Part shown: positions 53,432-64,000 of the stretch, one piece after another
How positions within the stretch are numbered: position 1 is the first letter of the stretch
Layout: every line of letters starts with the position of its first letter
Position numbers and translations under genes: made by a program
Notes under the pieces: generated by a model
Seen by the model: the letters and a program-made list of their open reading frames with translations, nothing else
What the model was told of the DNA's origin: nothing
Databases searched by the model: none
NCBI GenBank assembly: GCA_029204225.1
Contig: CM055102.1
Coordinates: 38,062,585-38,126,584 of the forward strand
Length of the DNA stretch: 64,000 nt
Origin: Diphasiastrum complanatum
Taxonomy: Eukaryota > Streptophyta > Lycopodiopsida > Lycopodiales > Lycopodiaceae
Direction: 5' to 3'

Positions 53432-55570
53432 TCAAGCAAGAGGTGGATCTACATCGACACTTCAAGAGGATGCTATGTTCACAAAGGTCAAATTCAAGGG
53501 CAAAAGCAAAAGTAAGTGGTCTAAAGGACAACATCAAGGGGAGGCTTCTTCAAATGGCAAAAATATAGATAGATTCAAAGTTTGAGTGCTTCTATTGTGG
53601 CATCAAAGGACACTTTGCAAGTGAGTGCTACAAGAAGAAGAGAGATCAAGGAGACAGGCAAGGTAATATTACTCTTGATGAGGATGGTTTGGATGTTCAA
53701 GATGCAAATGATGATGCTTTTGTGATGTCTTCATGTATGCTTACTAATGATGGAGATCTAGATCCATGGTGGATTGATAGTGGAGCAAGTTCACACATGA
53801 CTTTTCACAAAGAGTATTTCACTTCTTTGTTGACATATGTAGATGACAAGAGGGTGATCTACACGACCAATGATCTTGAGTGTGCAATCAAAGAGATTGG
53901 CACAATTCATATTTCTCTCTATACAAATAGGAATGTTCATTTGGAGGATGTCTTGTTTATTCCATCTATTATCAAGAATTTTCTTAGTGTGAGTCAATTG
54001 CTAAGTAAAGGCCTCAAAGTTGAGTTTGATGGAGATGCTTGTATGATCAAAAGGAAGGATGTTCTGATTGGAAAAGGTAAAAGGCAAGGAAAGTTGTTCA
54101 AACTAGATGCTTGTGTTATTGCTAACTAAGTTGGATGTGTTGGAAGAGAGCATATACCTATTCAAGAGGTTTGGCATAAAAGGATGGGACACCTCATTGG
54201 ATGCAAATGGGTGTTCAGGATCAAATACAACAATGGATCCATCAATAAATTCAAAACAAGACTTTGTGCCAAAGGATATTCTCAAGACAAAGGTCTTGAC
54301 TATGAAGACACTTTTGCCCTGTTGCAAAAATGGTAACTATAAGAATTCTCATTTCACTTGCATGTTATCACAATTGGAGGATGTTTCAACTTGATGTATC
54401 TAATGCTTTCCTCAATGGTTACCTTGAGGAGGAGATCTACATGGAGCAACCACCTGGATTTGTGAAAGTTGGTGAATAAGCAAAAGTATGTCTTTTGTTT
54501 AAAAGTCCTTATGGACTAAAACAAGCACCAAGGTCTTGGTATGCAAGGCTCAACTCTTTCTCATATCACTCGGATTTATTCTTAGTGATTATGATCCATC
54601 ATTGTACATTAAGTTTTTTATTAACTCTTTAATTATTCTTCTTATTTATGTAGATGACAGAGAAATGATTTGGAGCTAGTTGAGGAAACAAAATGTGCAC
54701 TTGGTAGTGAATTTGGAATGCAAGATCTAGGAATTCTTCACTACATCTTAGGCCTAGAAATTGACTTTTTAAAAGATCATGCTTTCATAAGTCAATCTAG
54801 ATATGCTCTTTCCATGAAAAATTTCAACTGGTAAAGTGTAAGGGCATAAATACTCCAATGGAGCATACTGTAAAAGTTCCTATAAAAGAGGATGAAAGAT
54901 CCTTTGAGTACATCACTCTTTATAGGAGTCATATTGGCTCCCTCATTTGGTTAACTGTAACTAGGCCAGATTTAAGCTTTAGTGTGCATAAATTAAGCCA
55001 ATTCATGCAAGATCCAAAGGTTTGTCATTGGAAATTGGCAAAAAGAATCTTGAGATATGTATCTTCCAGTTAGACTATGGATTGATCTATAAAGGTGAAT
55101 ATCTAACATTGGTTGCATTTTCATACTTGGATTTTGCAGGAGACAAAGTGGATAGAAAATCCACAAGCGCATACACAGATTTTATTGGAGAAGATCTAGT
55201 TTCTTGGCTATCCAAGAAGCAAGCAACTATATCCTTGTCATCCTGTGAAGCAGAGTACAAAGCTCTTACAACTACCACAAAGGAGCTCCTATGGATCAAG
55301 AGGCTACTCATGGAGCTAAAGTGCATTGAAGATGAAGACCTACATATTATCAAGAATGATAACATTTCGGCTCAGGCTCTTGCAAACAATCATGTATTCC
55401 ATGCAAGAAGCAAACACATTGAGGTAGCACACCACTTTGTAAGATAGAAAGTGTCTGAGAGAGAGATCTTGTTGGAGCGTGTTGCAGATCTACTCACAAA
55501 ATCATTGCTCAAGAACGTGTTTGTCAAGATGAGATCAAATCTTGGCTTAATCTCAAAGTCAATGGTAACT
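53432..55570 (+). mobile_element. Copia K: gag end, protease, RT and RNase H with integrase deleted
   Basis: Gag end with knuckle CFYCGIKGHFASEC (about 53588), protease PWWIDSGASSHMTFHKEYF, and the zinc-region start (VWHKRMGHL) at 54170-54195. There the sequence jumps directly to RT (IGCKWVFRIKYNNGSINKF), so the whole integrase and the RT start are deleted. RT continues through several frameshifts (FQLDVSNAFLNGYLEEEIYM, YGLKQAPRSWYARL, LLIYVDD at about 54640). RNase H (55022-55447) has SWLSKKQATISLSSCEAEY and KHIEVAHHFVR, and the pol end VADLLTKSLLK follows a stop at 55447. Confidence 0.87.
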
Positions 55571-55594
55571 AGATAGATATATTTTAAGGAGGAG

Positions 55595-56210
55595 TGTGAA
55601 GAATGGTAAAAAATATCTTTCTATGTTCACTTTGGGGCTATGCTCATGTTATTTTCATTGTACATATTTGAGGTATGTGAATTGAGCACATAACCTTGTA
55701 GAATAGGTCGAGTTTGTCTTAGTAGATTTAGATGTGTTGGCATGCAAAATGTTAGGCGGCATGCAAAGTTAGGTAGAATGTAACTAGTATAATTCTACAC
55801 ATGTCTAGTTTATCTAGGAAAAAGATATGCAATTTTTGTCACATCATGCATGTAGTTTGAGATGTGGATCTATGATAGTAGAGTCAACCAAATGATGTGG
55901 ATCAACCATTGATCACATGCAAATCCACCTTGGAACTCGAACCTCATCATGTAGGGATTTTTGGATAGCATTCCATATTGTAAGTTTTTGATGTGAACTG
56001 ATATTTCTCTCTCTACACGAGTTTTCTTGGTTGTACATTCTCTCTCTACCCAAGAGCAAGCAAATTTTCCCATAGTAAGCATTTAGAAATAATTTTGATC
56101 ATTATCTCTCATAGTGAATACTTAGTTTTTTGAGCCTATGATATGCTATTGTGCTCTTGTCTTGAATTGTCAAGTAAATTTGTTGGTTGATCATTCATGT
56201 GCAATAACAA
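55595..56210 (+). repeat. Copia K 3' LTR (end uncertain)
   Basis: After the purine tract AAGGAGGAG (55586-55594) the LTR begins TGTGAAGAATGG. The end is placed at an ACA near 56210 only because no second copy exists for comparison. Confidence 0.55.
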
Positions 56211-56930
56211 CACCTCATAAGATTCATCAAAGATGTGTTGAGAAGTTCACACGTGCCAAAAATTCACATTTATAGCAGATCCCTGCCTCATTAATGAGTT
56301 TGGTTTCCCTCCATAACAAAAACCCTATCAACAATATGACTAGAATCAATGTATCTAACATTCAAAAGCTTTGAAAAATCAAACAATATGAAAATTGGCC
56401 TCAATTGCCAAATAAACAATTATGACTAAAGAGGTGAAAAATTTTACTTTGGTAGACACCCTCTTTTGACCAAGAACAATTGTCATGTGACAATTTCAAT
56501 CCAATTTTGTTAAGAATTGACAAAAAAATGAGTGATAGTAAAATTTTGTAGCTAGTTAAGCCACTTCTAACCAAAAATCACTATAAGTGGTTGAGAATTC
56601 ATTTTAGTTCTGTCACACATTTGTTGGAAATTAAGTCCACAATTTTCTCCTTGGAATCACAGAATTCAAATAGCCAAACTATTGGAAGGACGACTATGTC
56701 GGACTTTCGGCTGCTGATCTTCATCCGACTGCTGATCTTCATCCATGGCTGTTGATCTTCATCCATGGATAATGACTAAAGGGTAACCATTCATATTCTC
56801 TTTTCACATTTGAATGTCAAGTTCAAGAATTTGAAGATCATTGAAGACTTGGCCAACTTCAACAACTTAGGGTTTCTACAAGTTTGTAGAAATACATTGT
56901 GTTTACAACAGTCTGCGGAAATGAACTGAT
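56211..56930. other. Non-coding spacer before Copia L
   Basis: No gene or known motif is seen. A phrase around TGATCTTCATCC occurs three times at about 56715-56765 (GCTGATCTTCATCCGACTGC, then GTTGATCTTCATCCATGG), a small local repeat. Confidence 0.4.
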
Positions 56931-58149
<1,219 letters not shown>

Positions 58150-58150
58150 G

Positions 58151-58162
58151 TGGTATCGGAGC
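58151..58162 (+). other. Primer-binding site of Copia L
   Basis: TGGTATCGGAGC matches the copia initiator tRNA-Met site except for G in place of A. Confidence 0.85.
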
Positions 58163-58208
58163 ATCAGCTCAATTAAATCGAGAGATTTCTATTTGAATTA
58201 TTGTCAAT

Positions 58209-58945
58209 AAGTCTCTTACTGGTAACTCCTCATCTTTTTCATCCAACGAAGTTAGAATCATTGACAAGTTCAATGAATCTAACTTCTGATCTGGAAGTTA
58301 AAACTCCGGATGATGTTGATAGATAGAGACGTTTGGGACATTGTAGATGGGTCTGACCCGAAGCTAGAGGACGACGCTGATCATCAATTAGCTAAGGCAT
58401 GGAAGGTCAAGGATCATAAGGCCCTAGCATCGATCACGTTGAATCTAGCCGACTCCCAGATTTTTCATGTTACCACATGCAAGTCTGCTAAGGATGCATT
58501 AGATTTGTTATCAAATCTGTATGAGACTCAAGATGTAACCACAGAGTTGCACCTTAGAAGGAAGTTTTTTACACTTAGTATGTCTGATCCATCACTTCTC
58601 ACATCAACAACTTCAAATCTTTATTAGATTAATTATATGCTATAGGATGTACTATTCAAGATGATGACATTGTTATGACCTTGTTTTTTTCTCCACCAAA
58701 GTCCTACAAGAACTTTGTCATGATGATCTCCACACAACCTGAACTCACTCTTCAAAAGGTGACCGATCATCTTCTTCAAGAAGAAATGTGGAAAAAGACC
58801 AATGATCTTTTAGTCAAAGACAAGTCCCTAGCCCTATACACCAAGAAGAAAAACTATTCCACGGGCAAGAATCAAGTGCAGCAGTAGAAGCCTCATACTC
58901 AAGCTGAGAACAATAGGTCGTGCAAGAAGCTCTTCTGTAGATACT
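58209..58945 (+). pseudogene. Copia L gag, split by element N
   Basis: Copia gag is readable from about 58209 (NEVRIIDKFNESNF), with a frameshift near 58288 into the open frame 58310-58627 (DVWDIVDGSDPKLEDD, CKSAKDALDLLSNLYE). A TAG interrupts at 58625, then the frame 58675-58887 continues (SPPKSYKNFVMMISTQPEL). The zinc knuckle begins CKKLFCRY at 58921 and is interrupted by element N at 58946; it resumes at 60301 with CKRANHD. Confidence 0.82.
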
Positions 58946-60297
58946 GGGGGTTTGGCATTTTGCGAGTAAATCATCTATGAGTTTTGCGAGTTTAGTGTTT
59001 TTAAATTACGTCAAATTGATAGCACATCGCATGCTACATTATTTTTAGGTTTTTGCAATTTATTCTACTTCTCTTTTGGGGGTGAAATCTATTTGTATAC
59101 TTCATTATCATGTTGTTTCTTTTCTTACTAGCTAAAAGATATGTCTACAAATCATGTTGTCTACAAATTGTACATAGTATGCTATATCATTGAGAACGCA
59201 GAAAACTTAATCACTTTAATTTTACATTTATCAAGCTAAAACATTTTTGTCTACTGCTAAGGATTGATGTACGACCATACATTAAAAGACATGATGGTAT
59301 GTGGCCAAGCTTATGATAGGTATCATAAAATCAACGTTGGTAAAAACATTTGTATTGTATGTTCTAAATGGAGGCTATAACTTAACTATTAAGCTTATGT
59401 TGAGATGATGAAATAGTAAAATATTTTCACTTTTTTTTATCAAATTTGATTAAAGCAATGTATTTTACATGAAAAATGAAGCATTTTTGCTTTTTGGATC
59501 ATCTCAATCCGAGCAATATTAAGAAAGCTATTGCCTTTCATTTTTTAGGCTAATTTTTGTTTTTCTTGGAGCTTAAAAGGGGTAGCGCGCCGGTGTGCTA
59601 CCAATTTAAGCTTTTAGTCTTTAACTCAAATTGATAGCACGCCGGCATGCTACCCCTTTTAGTTTCCCATTAGAGGAGTTCTAAATCCAAAAAAGACTCT
59701 TTGTAAAGATTCTTTTTATATTTTTTTTCTCAAATTTTTCTTACACATGGACCAATCAAAACACTCAAATTTGAAATCTACGTAATGTAACTTTCTGAGT
59801 CCACATTTTGATTCCATACTAAAACTGGCATAACTTTTTAGTGGTGAGTCCGAATTTAACGAAGTTTAGTGCATTGAAAAGCGCTTGACAAGAGCTTTCC
59901 AATGATATGTTACATGCATACTTTTGAGCTACGATTAAAAAGTTATGGTAAGTCAAAAGTATTAGTGTTATAATATTTTAATAATAAAAAAGACATCTTG
60001 CACGAATTCTTAAAGGGTTGTTTTGGAACTCAAAACTCCTCTAATGAAGGGGAAAATGTTTTCTAGTCTAAAAAACGTTGAACTGTCATAACTTTGAGAT
60101 GGTCCAAAAGCAAAAGTGCTCCATTTTTTTTATGTAAAATCCATTGGCATAATCAAAATTAGTTTTTATTTAATATAAAATGAGTATATATAAAGCCTAT
60201 ATATGTGATAGCATACCATGTGCCATGAAATTTTAGAAATCATTTGTAATAAAACTCGCAAAACTCGCAAAGAATTTACTCGCAGATTGTCAAAACC
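58946..60297. mobile_element. Foldback DNA element N (MULE-like) inside Copia L gag
   Basis: The insert of 1352 bp is flanked by GTAGATACT (58937-58945) and GTGGATACT (60298-60306), 9 bp with one mismatch. The ends are inverted: GGGGGTTTGGCATTTTGCGAG at the left, and the complement of the right end reads GGTTTTGACAATCTGCGAG; both continue with TAAAT and GAGTTTTGCGAGTTT. Inverted matches continue inwards (about 59465-59515 with 60090-60135) to a central pair at 59570-59610 and 59622-59663. The element is therefore almost entirely two long arms. A 9-bp duplication and long inverted ends point to the Mutator-like superfamily. No coding capacity is seen. Confidence 0.8.
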
Positions 60298-60300
60298 GTG

Positions 60301-62191
60301 GATACTGCAAGAGAGCGAATCACGACATCATCGCATCCGCATCTACAATGAGGCAAAGAAGCAACAGTAGCAGCCTAACTCCACCAATGTGGTGGAATTC
60401 AAGGAGCATATCTCTTATGACGACAAGCCATCAGAATTGTTAATGGCTTACAACAGTAGCTATGAAGACTATGACAGCTGGTACTTGGACAGTGGCACGA
60501 CCCAACACATGACACCTCGACGGGAGTGGTTTACTAAATACAAAGCTTATACTAGAGCAACGCATCTACCTCGAAGATTCAAGGACCATCCACGTTGAAG
60601 GCAAGGGGACAATCAAGATTGTGTTCAAGAACACTCTCTCTATTTCTGTTCCGAATGTTCTTCACACACCTAAGATATCTAAGAACCTATTGTCAGTTTC
60701 TAAGATAACTGATGTGGACTACATTGTATTTTTCTCATCTGAATAGTGTACAATCTTCAATGAAGATACTACTCTAAGTACCTGCACTAGGGTCAAAAAT
60801 TTATAGGTATTGTCTGACTCAGTTGCATTAGCTAGTAGTTCAAATGAAAATGTAAACGATCATGTGATATTGTGGCATAGTCCATTTGGACATGTGAATA
60901 CAAGATCACTTTCTTACATGCGTTGTAATAATTTAGTTGATGGATTGTATTTCCCTCTTCATTAGATAGGAAATTCTTTTTCCGTGAATCTTGCATCTAT
61001 GGCAAACACTCTAGAGGCAAATTTCCCAGATCACATTCCATCAAAACAAAACATGTATTAGATCTTGGACATAGCGATCTTTGTGGTCCAATGCCAACTC
61101 CATAATTAGGAGATGCAATTTATTTTATTACCTTCATAGATGATTATTCTAGATAGTCTACAGTCATGTTCATTAAGCACAAATCATAAGCCTTTGAATG
61201 CTTCAAGAAATTTAAGGCCATGGTTGAGACTCAAACATCTACAAAGGTGAAAGCTCTCCAAACTGATGGTGGCAGTGAATACATCTCCAATGAGATGTTC
61301 GACTATCTAGCTGAGCATGACATTCGAAGACAATTTGCAACTTCCTACATGTCTCAGCAAACCGAAATTGCAGAAAGGAAGAATCGAACGCTTCTCAACT
61401 CAGCCAGATCCAGGCTACAACAATCGCACTTACCTGCGAAATTCTGGGCAGAAACCACTACCACAGCCTATTAATGGCTTTGGTGTTGGATCTGTCAACC
61501 ATTTAAAAATATTTGTTGTATATGTTTTGTTTATGCTTAGGAAGAAGCTGGATCATAGAACAAATAAATGCATTTTCATTGGCTATCCTGATGAACATAA
61601 AGCTTATAAAGTTTATGATCCATCCACTAATATAGCATTTGTTTCTAGGGATGTCATCTTCAACGACATTTCATCCTATTTTATGTAGCATGCAATCTTC
61701 CAATCATGATCTTTCTTCTATAGAACTTGCAGCTACAGCTACAAAAGTCGAGCAGCCGACATTATCTATCACAAGACCATACCAAGCTAGCTGGAGCAGA
61801 CTGGACAACTTCAAGAAGAAGCACCAGGGGAATCTAGTCAACTGATTGTCCGAAGATCCTCACGGATCCGAACAGTTCCTGAGAGGATACCTCAATCTTT
61901 TTGGACTTCATCAGAAGGTCCATAGACCCTAGTCGAAGCAATTAACTCTAAGGATGCTGTGAAGTGGCAAGAAGCTATGGAAAATGAGTACAACTCACAT
62001 TTGATGAACCAGACCTGGACACTGGTCAACTTTTCCACTCACAAGAGAGTTATCGGCAACAAGTGGATCTTCAAGAAGAAGATCAACTATGATGATTCCA
62101 TTGCAAAATGGAAAGCACGGCTGGTGGCTAAAGGATTCACTCAAGTCCAATGAGTGGATTATCAAGATATTTTCAATCCTGTTGTCATAAT
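60301..62191 (+). pseudogene. Copia L protease, integrase and RT start (heavily broken)
   Basis: After the resumed knuckle comes protease (SWYLDSGTTQHMT at about 60477; DSG with TTQH), then LLSVSKI, the zinc region (VILWHSPFGHVN, about 60865), a badly eroded integrase N-half and a readable core (LQTDGGSEYISNEMFDYL, AERKNRTLLNSARSR at 61260-61410). The CIFIGYPDEHKAYKVYDPS module and RDVIFND follow. RT starts at 61959 (WQEAMENEYNSHLMNQTWTL, GNKWIFKKKINYDDS, KARLVAKGFTQVQ) and breaks at about 62191, where the 3' LTR starts. RNase H is absent. Confidence 0.85.
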
Positions 62192-62200
62192 TGAACTGAG

Positions 62201-62775
62201 TGTTACACAGTTTGCATTTTTCAACTCTCAAAAAATGCAACAATTTTCCAACAGTGACTTCTTTTCAACTATTTTGAATAAGTGAACCTTTTGTGTGCTT
62301 TTTTCGCAATTTTCCAAAATGTGACAAATGTGACATGTGACTATTTCGATGAGATACGACTCACAGCAAGCTACCGCAAGGAACTGCCAAGGCAAAAGCT
62401 ACGGTCCAATACAACTCACCGCAAGCTACCGCCAAGGCAAATGTTGCGGTCTAATACGATTCACCGTAAGCTATCGCTAGAAACCGCAGGAGTCAACCCT
62501 GCGATCATTATACAAAGATCAGGCACTACCAGAAAACTGCATTCTAGTGATTGCAGTCTATATGCGGTTGCGATAAGAGCCGTTTTCTCACGCTCTCGAA
62601 GTGGAGTTCAAATCTAAGTAATTAGATGTCGTTGTACTCTAATATTTACAAAGTACATGACCAAGTACATAGTTAAAACTAAACTAGTCTTGTAGTTATG
62701 GATTAGTTAACGATTCTTGTAAATACAAGGATGCAACTATAAATACATCTTCAATAAGCATCCATCTATGATGCA
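62201..62775 (+). repeat. Copia L 3' LTR, first part only
   Basis: It begins TGTTACACAG and matches 56931-57500, including GCTACCGCCAAGGCAA repeats, GTACATGACCAAGTACAT and the CTATAAATACATCTTCA promoter region. After about 62775 the match stops and inverted sequence of the same family (M) begins. Confidence 0.85.
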
Positions 62776-63371
<596 letters not shown>

Positions 63372-63613
63372 GTGGAAAGCAAGTTGACTCGGTCAGGCTT
63401 GCCAGACTGATTCTGCCAGGCTTGCCAGGCCTAATCAGCAAAATAAAAAGTAAGTCCTAAAAAGCGTGCTTTACCAGAAAGCACTATGTTTCATTGATGC
63501 TAATTTAATAAAGAAGAAAAGAGAGCTGTGGGGCTCGACCGACAGAAGGGAGAGTTTCAAAAAAATAAAAAGGATTGAGACGATAATCTATTGGAAGTAC
63601 ACCTCTTACTATA
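63372..63613. other. Leader-like sequence before a gag-like frame
   Basis: A short duplicated phrase, TCAGGCTTGCCAG and CCAGGCTTGCCAGG, lies at 63394-63429. A TTTAATAAAG lies at 63506. I see no primer-binding site I can name. Confidence 0.35.
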
Positions 63614-64000
63614 ATGGAGGACCACCTTGATGAATTACGAGCATTGACGGACGAAGAAGAGTTGGCTCGAGAATACAGCTCCCGCATGCATCGAGATGGC
63701 ACCAGGTCCAAGTCAAGAAAGAAAGAGCGTATGCACTCCACAGTGGCGCCTCTCCAAGAAGAGATGGGTGGCCCTTCTGAACCTACACCAAGAGACGAAC
63801 CCTTGCCAGAGGCGCAACAAGACCTCTTTGAAGTGAAGATATGGCAATACTTATCAAGCGCAATGATGGCTATGCTTAGCGAGGTGAAGAAGGACAGAGA
63901 AACAAAAAGGAAAGAATGGAAAACATCGTTGTGAACCATGAACCTTACTCAATTTAACCTTGCTAGAGAAATGAGAGACGGGCTAACACAGCTCGAAGCC
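63614..64000 (+). pseudogene. Gag-like frame of unknown element, running off the window
   Basis: The frame starts MEDHLDELRALTDEEEL and is rich in charged residues (RDGTRSKSRKKERMH). It has a Pro-rich middle (MGGPSEPTPRDEPLPEAQ) and a helical part (IWQYLSSAMMAMLSEVKKD). A TGA at 63932-63934 is followed in the same register by LTQFNLAREMRDGLTQLE to the window end. The style resembles the N-terminus of a retrotransposon gag with a coiled coil, but no diagnostic motif is visible. Confidence 0.35.

Overview
This window looks like intergenic DNA from a large-genome land plant. One compact nuclear gene, a CC-type (ROXY-like) glutaredoxin at 10964-11398 on the minus strand, sits among decayed LTR retrotransposons, CACTA transposon pieces, a foldback DNA element and (GA/CT)n or (AC)n arrays. 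The plant reading rests on the plant-specific CCMC glutaredoxin, on Copia primer-binding sites matching initiator tRNA-Met, and on a Ty3/gypsy primer-binding site matching tRNA-Asp. I cannot name the species. A fern or gymnosperm would fit, but that is inference.

Layout. 1-8454: a minus-strand Copia gag-pro-int remnant, a Ty3/gypsy LTR with primer-binding site, and scattered Copia relics. 8460-14242: low-copy-looking DNA with the glutaredoxin gene and short tandem duplications. 14243-23262: three Copia pieces. Element A (16675-22894) is inserted into B, a copy of its own family on the other strand, with a CATCA duplication on both sides. A's 5' LTR in turn holds a 1.2 kb solo LTR of another family. 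23263-27947: Ty3/gypsy element D (minus), with integrase followed by a long unrecognised open frame that has its own TATA-like box. 27948-39177: Copia E (plus), split by an 8.27 kb Ty3/gypsy element F (minus) with a GTCAC duplication. 39178-40425: Ty3/gypsy fragment G with integrase and another unrecognised downstream frame. 40426-50504: two head-to-head Copia halves (H plus, I minus) with the same 715-716 bp LTR, enclosing or abutting CACTA pieces (DUF4216-like and DUF4218-like). 50505-56210: Copia J and K joined end to end. 56931-62775: Copia L, whose LTR carries 224 bp of (CT)n and whose gag zinc knuckle is split by a 1.35 kb foldback element (N). 62776-64000: an inverted LTR piece (M) and the start of an unassigned gag-like frame.

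None of the transposons looks autonomous as it stands. Every pol region has frameshifts, stops or large deletions. The glutaredoxin is the only frame I would call a functioning gene. The most unusual material is the coding-like sequence lying downstream of pol in three different Ty3/gypsy elements (D, F, G), in the position where some plant elements carry an env-like or additional frame. None of these three frames matches a family I can name. Also notable are ten TTCnnGAA palindromes packed into element F and the foldback element N.
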